Assembly: GCF_023221595.1 (NCBI RefSeq)
Contig: NZ_CP096563.1
Location: 6,341,103 to 6,405,102 of the forward strand
From: Rhodococcus qingshengii JCM 15477
GTDB taxonomy: Bacteria; Actinomycetota; Actinomycetes; Mycobacteriales; Mycobacteriaceae
Reading direction: 5' to 3'
DNA: 64,000 bases
Of this stretch, positions 1-10,570 are shown piece after piece. Positions within the stretch are counted from its first letter, which is position 1; each line of letters begins with the position of its first letter. Under the pieces are notes generated by a model. It had not been told where the DNA came from. It did no database searches and worked only from the letters and a program-made list of their open reading frames with translations. The translations under genes were made by a program, and so were the position numbers.

Positions 1-464
1 GCAATGCCGCGTGCGACGAACGCGCGCTTCTTCTGACCACCCGAGAGCTGACCGATCTGACGATCCGCAAATTCGGTGAGTTCCACCCGCTCGAGGGCCT
101 CTGCCACCGCCTCGCGATCTGCACGCCGCGGACGTCGCAAGAATCCGAGGTGGCCGTACCTGCCCATCATCACGACGTCACGGACGCTGATCGGGAAGGT
201 CCAGTCGACGTCTTCACTCTGCGGCACGTATCCGACGCGGCCGCTCTTGCGCGCAGTGGCTGCGTCGAGACCGGCGATTCTCACAGAACCGTTGTCCGGC
301 TTGATCATCCCCATGATCACTTTGAACAGAGTCGACTTTCCTGAACCGTTCATGCCGATCAGTCCGCAGACGCTACCCGAGTTCAACGTCAGATCGACGT
401 GGTCCAGTGCGTGGACCTCGCCGTAGTGAACGCTGACGTTTTCGACGCGAATGGCATCGTTCAT
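1..464 (-). CDS. Metal ABC transporter ATP-binding protein (3' part cut by window edge)
   Basis: This is the N-terminal ~154 residues of an ABC ATPase; the C-terminus lies beyond base 1. The translation shows Walker A (GMNGSGKST, about residues 36-44), a Q-loop (YVPQSEDVDW) and the signature LSGGQKKR. It starts with ATG at 464, overlapping the stop of the binding-protein gene (ATGA, 461-464), so the two are translationally coupled. By family and context it energises import of Mn(II), possibly Zn(II), on the cytoplasmic face. The permease gene is presumably next, outside the window. The ATPase class is certain; the metal is inferred from the binding protein. Confidence 0.9.
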   Translation of the reverse strand, partial: MNDAIRVENVSVHYGEVHALDHVDLTLNSGSVCGLIGMNGSGKSTLFKVIMGMIKPDNGSVRIAGLDAATARKSGRVGYVPQSEDVDWTFPISVRDVVMMGRYGHLGFLRRPRRADREAVAEALERVELTEFADRQIGQLSGGQKKRAFVARGI

Positions 465-1387
465 GATTTACCGCCGGTCAGACCGCCGAGGATGACGTCG
501 GTGTCGTGGCGAATCATGTCCAGGTAGGTGGGCACGGGACCGTCGGCTTCGGACAGCGAATCGACGTACAGCGTTCCGCCGAACTTCGCGCCGGTCGCCC
601 CGACAACCTGCTGCATGGGGGCATCCGAGACCGTCGACTCGCAGAAGACGGCGGGAACGGAATTGGCTCGGACGAAGTCGATCGCGGCGATGATCTGCTG
701 CGGCGTCGCCTGCTGCTCGGCATTGACCGGCCAGATGTACGCCTCGCTGAGTCCCGCGTCCCTGGCCAGATAGGAGAACGCACCCTCGCAACTGACGAGT
801 GCACGCTGACCTGCGGGCAATGCCGCCAGCCCACTGACCAGGCCGTCCTGAACTGCTTGCAGTTCCGCCTTGTACTTCGCGCCGTTCTCCGCAAATGCCG
901 AGGCGTTGTCCGGGTCGAGGTCGCTGAAAGCAGTCACCATGTTGTCGACGTAGATCTGCGTATTCAACGGAGACATCCATGCATGCGGATTGGGCTTGCC
1001 CGCATACGCGTCGCCGGCGATCGGAATGCCTTCGACGCCGTCGCTGACCACGACGTGTGGCACGTCCAGTCCGTTGACGAATTTCGCGAACCACGCCTCG
1101 AGGTTCATGCCGTTGTCGAGGATCAGATCGGCTTCGCTCGCCCGCCGAATGTCTCCGGGCGTCGGCTCGTAGCCGTGAATTTCGGCCCCCGCCTTGGTGA
1201 TCGACTCGACGCGAAGATGATCGCCGGCAACGTTCTGGGCGATGTCCGACAGCACGGTGAACGTGGTGAGCACCACCGGGCGGTCGTCGTCGGAGCCAGA
1301 ACTCACCGCAGAACAGCTGGACAGAAGCAGGGCGGCGAGGGCGGCAATTCCCAGGCGGCGGAAGTTCTTCGCGTCGCGTGTCGTCAT
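461..1387 (-). CDS. Metal ABC transporter substrate-binding lipoprotein, manganese type
   Basis: 308 aa, cluster A-I (ZnuA/PsaA/MntA) binding protein. The N-terminus is a lipoprotein signal: basic start, hydrophobic stretch and lipobox LLSSC with the lipidated Cys at residue 25. The likely ligands are His71 (EIHGYEPTPGD), His135 (NPHAWMSP), Glu201 (SCEGAFSYL) and Asp276 (LYVDSLSE). This His-His-Glu-Asp set is the one known from PsaA/MntA-type manganese binders rather than the three-His zinc set, and there is no His-rich loop. It is first in an operon with the overlapping ATPase gene. Manganese as substrate is an inference from the ligand pattern. Confidence 0.88.
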   Translation of the reverse strand: MTTRDAKNFRRLGIAALAALLLSSCSAVSSGSDDDRPVVLTTFTVLSDIAQNVAGDHLRVESITKAGAEIHGYEPTPGDIRRASEADLILDNGMNLEAWFAKFVNGLDVPHVVVSDGVEGIPIAGDAYAGKPNPHAWMSPLNTQIYVDNMVTAFSDLDPDNASAFAENGAKYKAELQAVQDGLVSGLAALPAGQRALVSCEGAFSYLARDAGLSEAYIWPVNAEQQATPQQIIAAIDFVRANSVPAVFCESTVSDAPMQQVVGATGAKFGGTLYVDSLSEADGPVPTYLDMIRHDTDVILGGLTGGKS

Positions 1388-1423
1388 GGTCGAACTCTAA
1401 TATGTGGGTAAACAAATACACAA

Positions 1424-1439
1424 GTTCGTCTAGCCGAAC
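1424..1439. promoter_or_regulatory. Palindrome upstream of the metal-transport operon
   Basis: GTTCG-TCTAGC-CGAAC is a perfect inverted repeat with 5-bp arms and a near-symmetric centre, between the divergent starts of the binding protein (1387) and the SDR (1465). Its position suits a metal-dependent repressor of the MntR/DtxR type. The sequence does not match a consensus I can recall, so the regulator is unknown. Confidence 0.3.
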
Positions 1440-1452
1440 AATCCTCACTCGA

Positions 1453-1458
1453 TAGGCT
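1453..1458 (+). promoter_or_regulatory. Candidate -10 box (TAGGCT) for a leaderless SDR transcript
   Basis: TAGGCT fits the actinobacterial TANNNT -10 pattern and ends 6 nt before the ATG at 1465. Transcription would then begin at or next to the start codon. No Shine-Dalgarno sequence is visible, which agrees with leaderless initiation. Confidence 0.35.
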
Positions 1459-1464
1459 CGCACC

Positions 1465-2142
1465 ATGCGTCCTACTGCCTTGATCACCGGTTCCAGTCGC
1501 GGCCTCGGAGCTGCCATCGCACGCGAACTGGCGCCGACACACGACCTGCTGCTCGGTGCACGATCCGCACAGGCCCTCGAGCCGATCTGCGCCGAACTGC
1601 CCGGATCGACGCCCCTACCCCTCGACCTCACGGACTACGACGCCGTCGCCGCCGCCGCCTCGTCCATCACGACGCTCGACGTGCTGGTACACAACGCCGG
1701 CGTGGCCGACATCGGAACCATCGAGGAATCCTCGGTCGATCAGTGGCGACGCACCCTCGAGGCAAACGTCATCGCCGTCGCCGAACTCACGCGGGTTCTC
1801 CTGCCCGCGCTTCGTGCGGCTGGAGGTCACGTCGTGCTGATCAATTCGGGTGCCGGACTGCGCGCCAACGCCGGTTGGGGCTCGTATGCGGCCAGCAAGT
1901 TCGCCCTGCGCGCTTTCGGAGATGCGTTGCGCCTGGAAGAGCCGGCACTGCGGGTCACCTCCATTCACCCCGGACGGATCGACACCGACATGCAGCGCGA
2001 CATCGTCGCGGGTGAGGGCGACGAGTACGACCCTGAGCGCTTCCTGAAAGCCTCCACTGTGGCGCGTGCCGTACTCACTGCCGTCGAAACACCGTCCGAC
2101 GCACACCCCACGGAGATCGTGCTTCGACCTACCGGCCGGTAA
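1465..2142 (+). CDS. Short-chain dehydrogenase/reductase (SDR)
   Basis: 225 aa classical SDR. The glycine-rich cofactor motif TGSSRGLG is at residues 8-15, NAG at about 77-79, and the catalytic Ser and Tyr-x-x-x-Lys (YAASK) at about 118-140. The absence of an acidic residue after the second strand, with Arg in GARSAQ, slightly favours NADP(H). It reads divergently from the metal-uptake operon and appears to be a single-gene unit. The substrate cannot be told from sequence. Confidence 0.85.
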   Translation: MRPTALITGSSRGLGAAIARELAPTHDLLLGARSAQALEPICAELPGSTPLPLDLTDYDAVAAAASSITTLDVLVHNAGVADIGTIEESSVDQWRRTLEANVIAVAELTRVLLPALRAAGGHVVLINSGAGLRANAGWGSYAASKFALRAFGDALRLEEPALRVTSIHPGRIDTDMQRDIVAGEGDEYDPERFLKASTVARAVLTAVETPSDAHPTEIVLRPTGR

Positions 2143-2280
2143 ATCCCCAGTTCGGCGGTAACGGAATGGTGACGATGGCCATCCGGATATCGCTTTTCCG
2201 GGCACTGGCCCGATACTGACATCAGTTGTCGGACAAAGAGACTGGACTTGTCTCAGGAGTTCATCGAGAGGTGGTGTGCG

Positions 2281-3185
2281 ATGCATGATCATACGGATAC
2301 ATGGGGGATCCCCAGCCAGACTTTCCTTCAGTGGTACCTGGTGGCGGCTGCCGTCGCGATCGGACTCTCGCTGTACAGCCGAATGACTGCGCGCCGGTCA
2401 CCGGTGGTCGTCGACGCTGTCCGTCGGCCGCTCACTCCTCCCGAGATCGGTGCCTTGACCAGTGACTACCAAGCGGTGCTGGCGTCGATGGCTATTCTGC
2501 GCAGCGCCGAGCTGATCAGCACCGAAGGCAAGACCAAGCTGGCACTCACTGCGGAGGACAAGAATCGTCTCGACTGGTTCACCCGTACGGTGCACAAGCG
2601 ACTCGGCAACGGAAAGGTCCCGCTGCGGCAGGTGCGTCTGATGGGACGGCTGAACATCGCACTCGCACAACTACGTACGACGTTGATCGACGAGGGATAT
2701 TTGCAACGCCAGCAGGACGGTCTGACCGCTGCCCTTCGGACCGTTCCGATCGTGGCGGTAATTGCTCTCGGCTTGGTCCGTCTCGTCGCCGGAATCGCCG
2801 GCGGTAAGCCGGTCGGGTTCCTGCTCCTCACCATCATCGTTCTCGCTCTGATGATTCCACTTCTTCGCATCAAGCGTCGTCGGACAGCTTTGGGAGACAG
2901 CGAGCTTCGACGACTCAAGCACGAAAACTCGTACCTCTCACCGAAACTGCGGCCCGCGTACACGAGCTACGGTCCCTCGCTCGCCGGGCTCTCGGCGGCG
3001 CTCTTCGGTGCGGGCGCTCTGGTTCTGATCGATCCGGCGCTGGCGGGAGCGGTAGCTGCGGGCGCCGCGTACAGCCCGGGTGGCGGAAGTTCGAGCTACT
3101 ACAGTTGTGGCTCCTCATCCGGATCATCCGGCTCGGACGGCGGTGGCGGCAGTGGGAGCAGTTGCGGCGGCGGGGGGTGTGGGGG

Positions 3186-3189
<4 letters not shown>
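2281..3189 (+). CDS. TIGR04222-type membrane protein with Gly/Cys-rich C-terminal tail (copy 1)
   Basis: 302 aa. I chose ATG 2281 over an in-frame TTG at 2248 because GAGAGGTGG precedes it and the N-terminus (HDHTDTWGIPSQTFLQWYL) then lines up with copy 2. The layout is a short N-terminus, TM1 (about 14-33), a soluble part rich in charged helices, a TM pair (about 150-195), another hydrophobic stretch near 245-270, and a ~35-residue tail of Gly/Ser with three Cys ending SSCGGGGCGG. All Cys residues are in the tail. The family is restricted to Actinobacteria and has no established function. It is coupled by ATGA to copy 2. The Cys tail could be a modification or metal-binding site (inference). 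Confidence 0.8.
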
Positions 3190-5150
<1,961 letters not shown>

Positions 5151-6545
5151 TCAGTTGTGGGCGTGCAGTGGTGTTCCCGCGAGTGCGAGCATGGCCTCGC
5201 CCAACGCTTCGTTCTGACTGGGGTGCGCGTGGATGAAACGCCCCACTTCATCGGGAAGTGCTTCCCAGGCAACGGCCAACTGCGCCTCACCGATCAGTTC
5301 GCCGACGCGGTCTCCCACCAGGTGAACTCCGACAACAGGGCCTTTCGTTCCGCTTCGAATCACTTTGATTCCGCCGGTAGTTCGTAGGATCTGACTCTTG
5401 CCGTTACCTGCCAGGTCGTAGATGACGGTGGAGACGTCGGCGTACTGCGTGCGCGCCACCTCTTCGCCGAGCCCGACCGATGCAACTTCGGGATGTGAGT
5501 ACGTCACGCGAGGAATCAGGTGTTCGGCGACCGGTATCGGATCCTTGCCGGCAATCTGTTCAGCCACAAAGATTCCTTGTTGGAAACCTCGGTGCGCCAA
5601 CGCAAGACCGGGCACGATGTCGCCGACCGCGTACACACCGTCCACGGACGTACGGAGGCGTTCGTCGGTGACGACAAATCCCTTGTCGAGGCTGATTCCG
5701 CGTTCTTCGAAACCGTTACCGTCCGTGCGAGGTCCGCGGCCGACGGCGACCAACAGTAGGTCGGTGTCGAGTATCGTTCCGTCGCTTAGTTCGATGCGGA
5801 CGGAACCGGCTGCTTCTTTCGCGGAATCGACCTTTGTGTCTGTCTTACAGACGATTCCACGTTTCCGATATGCCCGCTCCAGCTGCTTCGACGACCACGG
5901 ATCCTCGGCGGCGATCAGTCGGGGGAGTGCCTCGACGATCGTTACTTCGGCGCCGAACGAGCGCCAGAGGCTTGCGAACTCGACGCCGATGACACCGCCA
6001 CCGAGTACCGTTGCGCTGGTGGGCACCCGGTCGAGTTCGAGTGCCTGGTCGCTGGTGACGATCCGTCGGCCGAGTTCGATGCCGGGGAGTTCCCGCGGAT
6101 ACGAGCCGGTGGCCAGAACGAGTGATGTTCCGGTGTAGCGGGTTCCGTCGACGTCGATGCTTCGCCCACCGACATACGTCCCGTATCCGTTGACGATGGT
6201 GATCTTGTGTTGCGCCAACAAGCCTTGCAGACCGCTGTACAGCCGCTCGACTGTCCCGTTCTTGTAGTCGTGCACCTGCGCGACGTCGATGCCGGCAAAA
6301 GATGCCCGGACACCGAATTGCTCACTGGTGCGTGCCGAATCGGCCACCTCGGCGGAATGCAGCAGTGCCTTGGTCGGGATGCATCCGCGGTGCAGGCACG
6401 TTCCGCCGACCTTGTCCGCCTCGATCAGCGTGACCGACAACCCGAGTTGGGCGGCGCGGATCGCGCAGGCATAGCCGCCCGATCCTCCACCGAGGATCAC
6501 GACGTCGCTGTGGGGTTCTGCAGTTGTCATCGGAGCCTTGGTCAT
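5151..6545 (-). CDS. lpd: Dihydrolipoyl dehydrogenase (E3)
   Basis: 464 aa FAD-dependent disulfide oxidoreductase. It has the N-terminal FAD motif GGGSGGYACAIRAA, the redox-active pair GGTCLHRGCIPTKA, an NAD-binding GGGVIGVEFA, the second FAD contact YAVGDIV and the C-terminal His-Glu pair (HAHPSQNEALGE). It reoxidises the dihydrolipoyl arm of E2 with NAD+. Its ATG overlaps the E2 stop by one base (TGATG), placing it in the E1a-E1b-E2-E3-pdh operon. A second E3 for the pyruvate and 2-oxoglutarate complexes probably exists elsewhere, which is usual in this group. Confidence 0.93.
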   Translation of the reverse strand: MTKAPMTTAEPHSDVVILGGGSGGYACAIRAAQLGLSVTLIEADKVGGTCLHRGCIPTKALLHSAEVADSARTSEQFGVRASFAGIDVAQVHDYKNGTVERLYSGLQGLLAQHKITIVNGYGTYVGGRSIDVDGTRYTGTSLVLATGSYPRELPGIELGRRIVTSDQALELDRVPTSATVLGGGVIGVEFASLWRSFGAEVTIVEALPRLIAAEDPWSSKQLERAYRKRGIVCKTDTKVDSAKEAAGSVRIELSDGTILDTDLLLVAVGRGPRTDGNGFEERGISLDKGFVVTDERLRTSVDGVYAVGDIVPGLALAHRGFQQGIFVAEQIAGKDPIPVAEHLIPRVTYSHPEVASVGLGEEVARTQYADVSTVIYDLAGNGKSQILRTTGGIKVIRSGTKGPVVGVHLVGDRVGELIGEAQLAVAWEALPDEVGRFIHAHPSQNEALGEAMLALAGTPLHAHN

Positions 6546-7768
6546 CAGAGCCTTCCCAGGACGCGGATCGGGTTCTCGATGTAGTCACCGAACAGCCTCA
6601 GGAATCCGCCGGCTTCGCCCCCGTCACAGACGCGGTGGTCGAAGCTCAACGAGATCTGAGTGACCTTACGAACGGTCAACTCGCCGTTCACCACCCACGG
6701 CTTGTCGATGATGCGTCCGATCCCCAAAATTGCCGCCTCGGGGTGATTGATGATCGGAGTCGATCCGTCGACCCCGAATACCCCGTAGTTGTTGAGTGTG
6801 AACGTGCCGCCGATCAGGCGGGCGGGTTCGAGCTTGCCGTCGCGGGCAAGGTCGGTGGTCACCCGAAGTGCTTGTGCGAGTTCGACGGTGCTCAGGGCGT
6901 CCGCATTTCGAATGACCGGTACCATCAATCCCTTCGGTGTCTGCGCGGCGATCCCCAGGTGGGTGCGGGCGTGTCGAACGATCTCGCCTCGAGCAGTATC
7001 GACCGACGAGTTCAGTTCGGGGTACTGCGCCAACGCCGCGATGGTCAGCCGAGCCAGGAGCGCCATCAGGCTGATCTTGTCGGAATCGGGCAGTGACTTG
7101 TTGATCTCGGCTCGCGCCGCCAACAGTTCGGTGGCGTCGACGTCGACCCAGGTTGTCGCGTCAGGGATCTCGCGGCGGCTGGTGGACAGCTTGTCGGCAA
7201 CTACCTTGCGTAGCCCCTTGATCGGAATTCTTTGGTCGGTCGCGTGTGACGTTTCCGTTTCCGGGCCGAAGTTTGCCCCGGCCTCGACGTCGGCGCGCGT
7301 GATCACCCCGCCGGCACCCGACCCGGAGAGCAAGGACAGGTCGATATCGTTGTCAGAGGCCAGTTTACGAACGATCGGCGAGATCACGCGTACCGACGGA
7401 GCCGCTCTGCGTCGGCGTCTCGGTGCATCCTCGCTGGTGCCGTAGCCGATCAGGACGTTGCCCGAACCGGCGCGTTCCTCTTCGCGGTAGCGCTCGTGGT
7501 TGGCCGAAACGACCGCGTCGACACTCTCGCCACCACTCACAGTGATCAGCGGTGTGCCCACCTTCAGGGTGTCCCCGTCTTTGCCGTGTAGTTCGATCAC
7601 GGTCCCGGCGAACGGGATGGGCACATCCACAGCAGCTTTCGCGGTCTCGACCTCGACGACGATCTGATCGATGGTGACCACGTCGCCGACCTTGACGTGC
7701 CACTCCGCGATGTCGGCCTCGGCCAGACCTTCACCCAGATCGGGGAGCATGAATACCTGATTGCTCAT
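6545..7768 (-). CDS. bkdC: 2-oxoacid dehydrogenase E2 (dihydrolipoamide acyltransferase), branched-chain type
   Basis: 407 aa. ATG 7768 is chosen because it gives the canonical lipoyl-domain start (SNQVFMLPDLGEGLAEAD) and overlaps the E1b stop as ATGA; the open frame upstream is non-homologous. There is one lipoyl domain with the lipoylated Lys in VETAKAAVDVP, a linker, a peripheral subunit-binding domain (about 125-165) and the catalytic domain ending in DHRVCDGGEAG, whose His and Asp are the acyltransferase residues. It transfers the acyl group from E1 to CoA. A single lipoyl domain and operon order suit a branched-chain or aromatic 2-oxoacid complex rather than pyruvate dehydrogenase. Confidence 0.9.
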   Translation of the reverse strand: MSNQVFMLPDLGEGLAEADIAEWHVKVGDVVTIDQIVVEVETAKAAVDVPIPFAGTVIELHGKDGDTLKVGTPLITVSGGESVDAVVSANHERYREEERAGSGNVLIGYGTSEDAPRRRRRAAPSVRVISPIVRKLASDNDIDLSLLSGSGAGGVITRADVEAGANFGPETETSHATDQRIPIKGLRKVVADKLSTSRREIPDATTWVDVDATELLAARAEINKSLPDSDKISLMALLARLTIAALAQYPELNSSVDTARGEIVRHARTHLGIAAQTPKGLMVPVIRNADALSTVELAQALRVTTDLARDGKLEPARLIGGTFTLNNYGVFGVDGSTPIINHPEAAILGIGRIIDKPWVVNGELTVRKVTQISLSFDHRVCDGGEAGGFLRLFGDYIENPIRVLGRL

Positions 7769-8769
7769 GCCGTCACCGCCCAACGGGTGTCCGGGGCGTC
7801 GTTCCACTGCAGACGGTCGACGGCGTCCAGGACCCGGTCGACGCTGGGCAGGTGGTGACGCTCGAGCTTGGGAGCGGGGTAGGGGATGTCGAAGCCGCTG
7901 ACCCGGAGCACCGGGGCATGGAGATGGTGGAAGCACCGTTCCTGCACGCGGGCAGCAATTTCTGCACCCACACCGGCAAAACCTTGCGCTTCCTGGATGA
8001 CGATGCAGCGTCCGGTCTTTCGCACCGATGCGGTGACCGTCTCGTCGTCGAACGGCACTATCGAGCGGATGTCGATCACCTCGATGTCCCGGCCCTCGGC
8101 TGCAGCGGCCTCGGCGGACCTCAGTGCAACATCCACGGACGGACCGTAGGCGATGAGCGTCGCGTCACGGCCGGGGCGACGGACGACGGCGCGACCGATC
8201 GGCTCACGTGCGGTCAGTTCGACATCTGCTCGCGCGAAGTACAGCTTCTTGGGCTCGAGGAAGATCACGGGGTCGGGGTCCTCGATTGCCGAACGTAGCA
8301 GCGAGTACGCATCTTCCACCGTGGACGGCGCCACAACCTTCAGTCCGGGTGTGTGCGCATAGTAGCCCTCACTGGAATCACAGTGATGCTCCACCCCGCC
8401 GATACCGCCGGCAAAAGGAACACGAATGACTATCGGAATCGACAGCGCGCCCTTGGTGCGGTTGCGGATCTTCGCCACATGGGAGGCGATCTGCTCGAAC
8501 GCCGGATAGGCAAACGCGTCGAACTGCATTTCCACGACCGGACGAAAACCGGCCATGGCCATGCCGATTGCGAATCCGATGATGCCGGACTCGGCGAGGG
8601 GAGTGTCGAAGCATCGGTCGTCGCCGAAGTCGCGGGTGAGGCCGTCGGTGACGCGGAAAACGCCGCCCAGGGTGCCGACGTCCTCACCGAAGACGACAAC
8701 GTTGTCGTCCGCAGCCAGAGAGTCGCGTAGCGCGGTGTTGAGGGCCTGAGCCATCGTGAGCATGGGCAT
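7765..8769 (-). CDS. bkdB: 2-oxoacid dehydrogenase E1 beta subunit
   Basis: 334 aa, full length for the family. It contains the transketolase-type central domain (FGEDVGTLGGVFRVTDGL near the N-terminus, then DTPLAESGIIGFAIGMAMAG) and the C-terminal domain (RSIVPFDDETV, GFDIPYPAPKLE). With the alpha subunit it forms the a2b2 thiamine-diphosphate decarboxylase that acts on 2-oxo acids and reductively acylates E2. It starts 2 bp after the alpha stop and overlaps E2 by 4 bp, so subunit stoichiometry is probably kept by coupled translation. Confidence 0.92.
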   Translation of the reverse strand: MPMLTMAQALNTALRDSLAADDNVVVFGEDVGTLGGVFRVTDGLTRDFGDDRCFDTPLAESGIIGFAIGMAMAGFRPVVEMQFDAFAYPAFEQIASHVAKIRNRTKGALSIPIVIRVPFAGGIGGVEHHCDSSEGYYAHTPGLKVVAPSTVEDAYSLLRSAIEDPDPVIFLEPKKLYFARADVELTAREPIGRAVVRRPGRDATLIAYGPSVDVALRSAEAAAAEGRDIEVIDIRSIVPFDDETVTASVRKTGRCIVIQEAQGFAGVGAEIAARVQERCFHHLHAPVLRVSGFDIPYPAPKLERHHLPSVDRVLDAVDRLQWNDAPDTRWAVTA

Positions 8770-8771
8770 GG

Positions 8772-9899
8772 TCAGTGTCCCCCTGTGTCAGCGGCTTCGG
8801 CGGCAAGTTCGGTCTCGAGTTGCGCTTGTTGCTCACGCAACTGCGGTGTCTGCTCGGCGAAGACGTACCGGAACAGATCGAGCGGATCGTGCGGGCGGTC
8901 GACGTTCATGCCGGCGCGCAGTGTGGCGGCCGCGGTTTCTGCCTCTGCAGTCAGCGATTCCACGAACGCGTCGTCGATCAGATCGTGTGCGCGCAGATAC
9001 TTTTCGAGACGCGGCAACGGATCTCGCCCGAGCCAGGCTTCCACCTCGGCGCTGTCGCGGTAGCGGGTGGCGTCGTCGGCATTGGTATGTGCGTCGATGC
9101 GATAAGTGTGTGCCTCGACGATCACCGGTCCGTTTCCGCTGCGGACGAAGCGTGCCGCCTCGTCCATGACGGCCAGCATCGCAACGGGATCGTTGCCGTC
9201 GACCTGCTCGCTGCCGATCCCGTAGCCGACGCCCTTGTGCGCCAACGTCGGTGCTGCGCTTTGGCGCGACAGTGGCACGCTGATCGCAAATCCGTTGTTC
9301 TGCACCAGAAAGATCACCGGCGCCTTGAAGACGGCGGCGAAGTTCAGCGCCTCGTGGAAATCGCCCTCACTGGTGGCGCCGTCACCACAGAGCGCCAAGG
9401 CGACGGTGTTCAAGCCCCGTCGAGACTCCCCGTAGGCCACCCCCGCTGCATGCAGCAATTGCGTTGCCAGCGGGGTGCACTGCGGCGCACTGCGCAGCGC
9501 GACCGGGTCGTACCCGCAATGCCAGTCGCCGGCAAGCATGCTCAGAATCTGCACCGGATCGACACCCCTGGCAGCCAACGCCATCGAATCCCGATAGGTG
9601 GGGAAGAGCCAGTCACTCGGCTCCAGACTCATCGCTGCCGCGATCTGGCATGCCTCCTGCCCTCGCGAGGACGGATACACGGCCAAGCGCCCCTGTTTGG
9701 TCAGTGCCGTAGCCTGCTGGTCGAAACGCCTGCCCAGGAACATCTTTCGATACATCGCGATCAGGCGATCGTCGCTCGGTTTTGCGTAGCGGGCCTCGCT
9801 GCGCGTCAGTTCTCCGGCAGGGTCGAGGTACTGCACCGCAGAATCGGCCGGCAGGAACTTCTGATACCGCAGTTCCCCCAAGGGTTCGACAAGTGTCAC
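8772..9899 (-). CDS. bkdA: 2-oxoacid dehydrogenase E1 alpha subunit
   Basis: 375 aa. GTG 9899 is preceded by GGAGG. The thiamine-diphosphate motif is GDGATSEGDFHEALNFAAVFKAPV (positions about 170-193), and YRIDAHTNADD is the phosphorylation-loop region typical of branched-chain E1a. It is first in the leftward operon and divergent from the Lrp regulator. The GDGATSEGDFHE form and the long N-terminus resemble branched-chain alpha-keto acid dehydrogenases. With phenylalanine dehydrogenase as last gene, phenylpyruvate is a reasonable physiological substrate (inference). Confidence 0.9.
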   Translation of the reverse strand: MTLVEPLGELRYQKFLPADSAVQYLDPAGELTRSEARYAKPSDDRLIAMYRKMFLGRRFDQQATALTKQGRLAVYPSSRGQEACQIAAAMSLEPSDWLFPTYRDSMALAARGVDPVQILSMLAGDWHCGYDPVALRSAPQCTPLATQLLHAAGVAYGESRRGLNTVALALCGDGATSEGDFHEALNFAAVFKAPVIFLVQNNGFAISVPLSRQSAAPTLAHKGVGYGIGSEQVDGNDPVAMLAVMDEAARFVRSGNGPVIVEAHTYRIDAHTNADDATRYRDSAEVEAWLGRDPLPRLEKYLRAHDLIDDAFVESLTAEAETAAATLRAGMNVDRPHDPLDLFRYVFAEQTPQLREQQAQLETELAAEAADTGGH

Positions 9900-10053
9900 T
9901 TCTACCTCCAGAAGACGTTGTGTCCATCAGTATTCGCACTTCGGCGACGTAATGGCAGCAAGCGTCGAGGATTCAAGACAAACGGCCTATCATGAGGATT
10001 CGGGCAGCAATATGTCCATCAACCGACTCGACTACCGAACCAGGAATGGACAG

Positions 10054-10524
10054 ATGGCCACCGAACCGCACGCTCTCGATGCGATCGACCGTCGCATCAT
10101 CGCCGAGCTGGTCGCAGACAGTCGCATCTCCATGCGTGCACTGGCCGAGAAGGCGCACATATCCCGCGCTCACGCCTACGTCCGCATCGAAAGGCTCGAG
10201 GACGCCGGAATCATCACCGGATTCACGACGCGGATCGCCCACGAGAAGGCCGGACTCGGCTCCTCGGCATACGTTGCACTCTCGATCAGGCAGCACTCGT
10301 GGCGAGGTCTGGCGGCGTCCTTGAAGGCCCTGCCGTTTGTCGAGCACTTCTCCCTCCTCGGCGGCGACTTCGACGTTCTGGTGCTGGTCCGTGCCCCGGA
10401 CAACCAGGAACTACGCCACACCGTTCTCGAAGAACTCCAGGGACTCGACGGGGTTCTCTCGACCAAAACGTGGCTGATCTTCGAAGAAGGCAACGGTCCG
10501 GGACCCAACTGGTTGCCCGGCTGA
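10054..10524 (+). CDS. Lrp/AsnC-family transcriptional regulator
   Basis: 156 aa from ATG 10054, chosen because AGGA lies 8 nt before it and the usual family length is ~150; longer in-frame starts at 9952 and 10012 lack a ribosome site. The N-terminal winged helix-turn-helix is ALDAIDRRIIAELVADSRISMRALAEKAHISRAHAYVRIERLEDAGII. The C-terminal half is the RAM effector-binding domain, with LLGGDFDVLVLVRAPD typical of AsnC proteins. It is divergent from the E1a gene with a ~150 bp shared promoter region, so it probably controls the bkd-pdh operon in response to an amino acid such as Phe or Leu. Confidence 0.87.
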   Translation: MATEPHALDAIDRRIIAELVADSRISMRALAEKAHISRAHAYVRIERLEDAGIITGFTTRIAHEKAGLGSSAYVALSIRQHSWRGLAASLKALPFVEHFSLLGGDFDVLVLVRAPDNQELRHTVLEELQGLDGVLSTKTWLIFEEGNGPGPNWLPG

Positions 10525-10570
10525 TCCGTCTATAGTCGCCGTTAGCAGTTGCACACGGGAGGTGACTCGA

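Noticed and set aside
506..1411. 301-codon open frame opposite the metal-binding lipoprotein
   Set aside because: Shadow of the clear binding-protein gene; no ribosome site and no family features.
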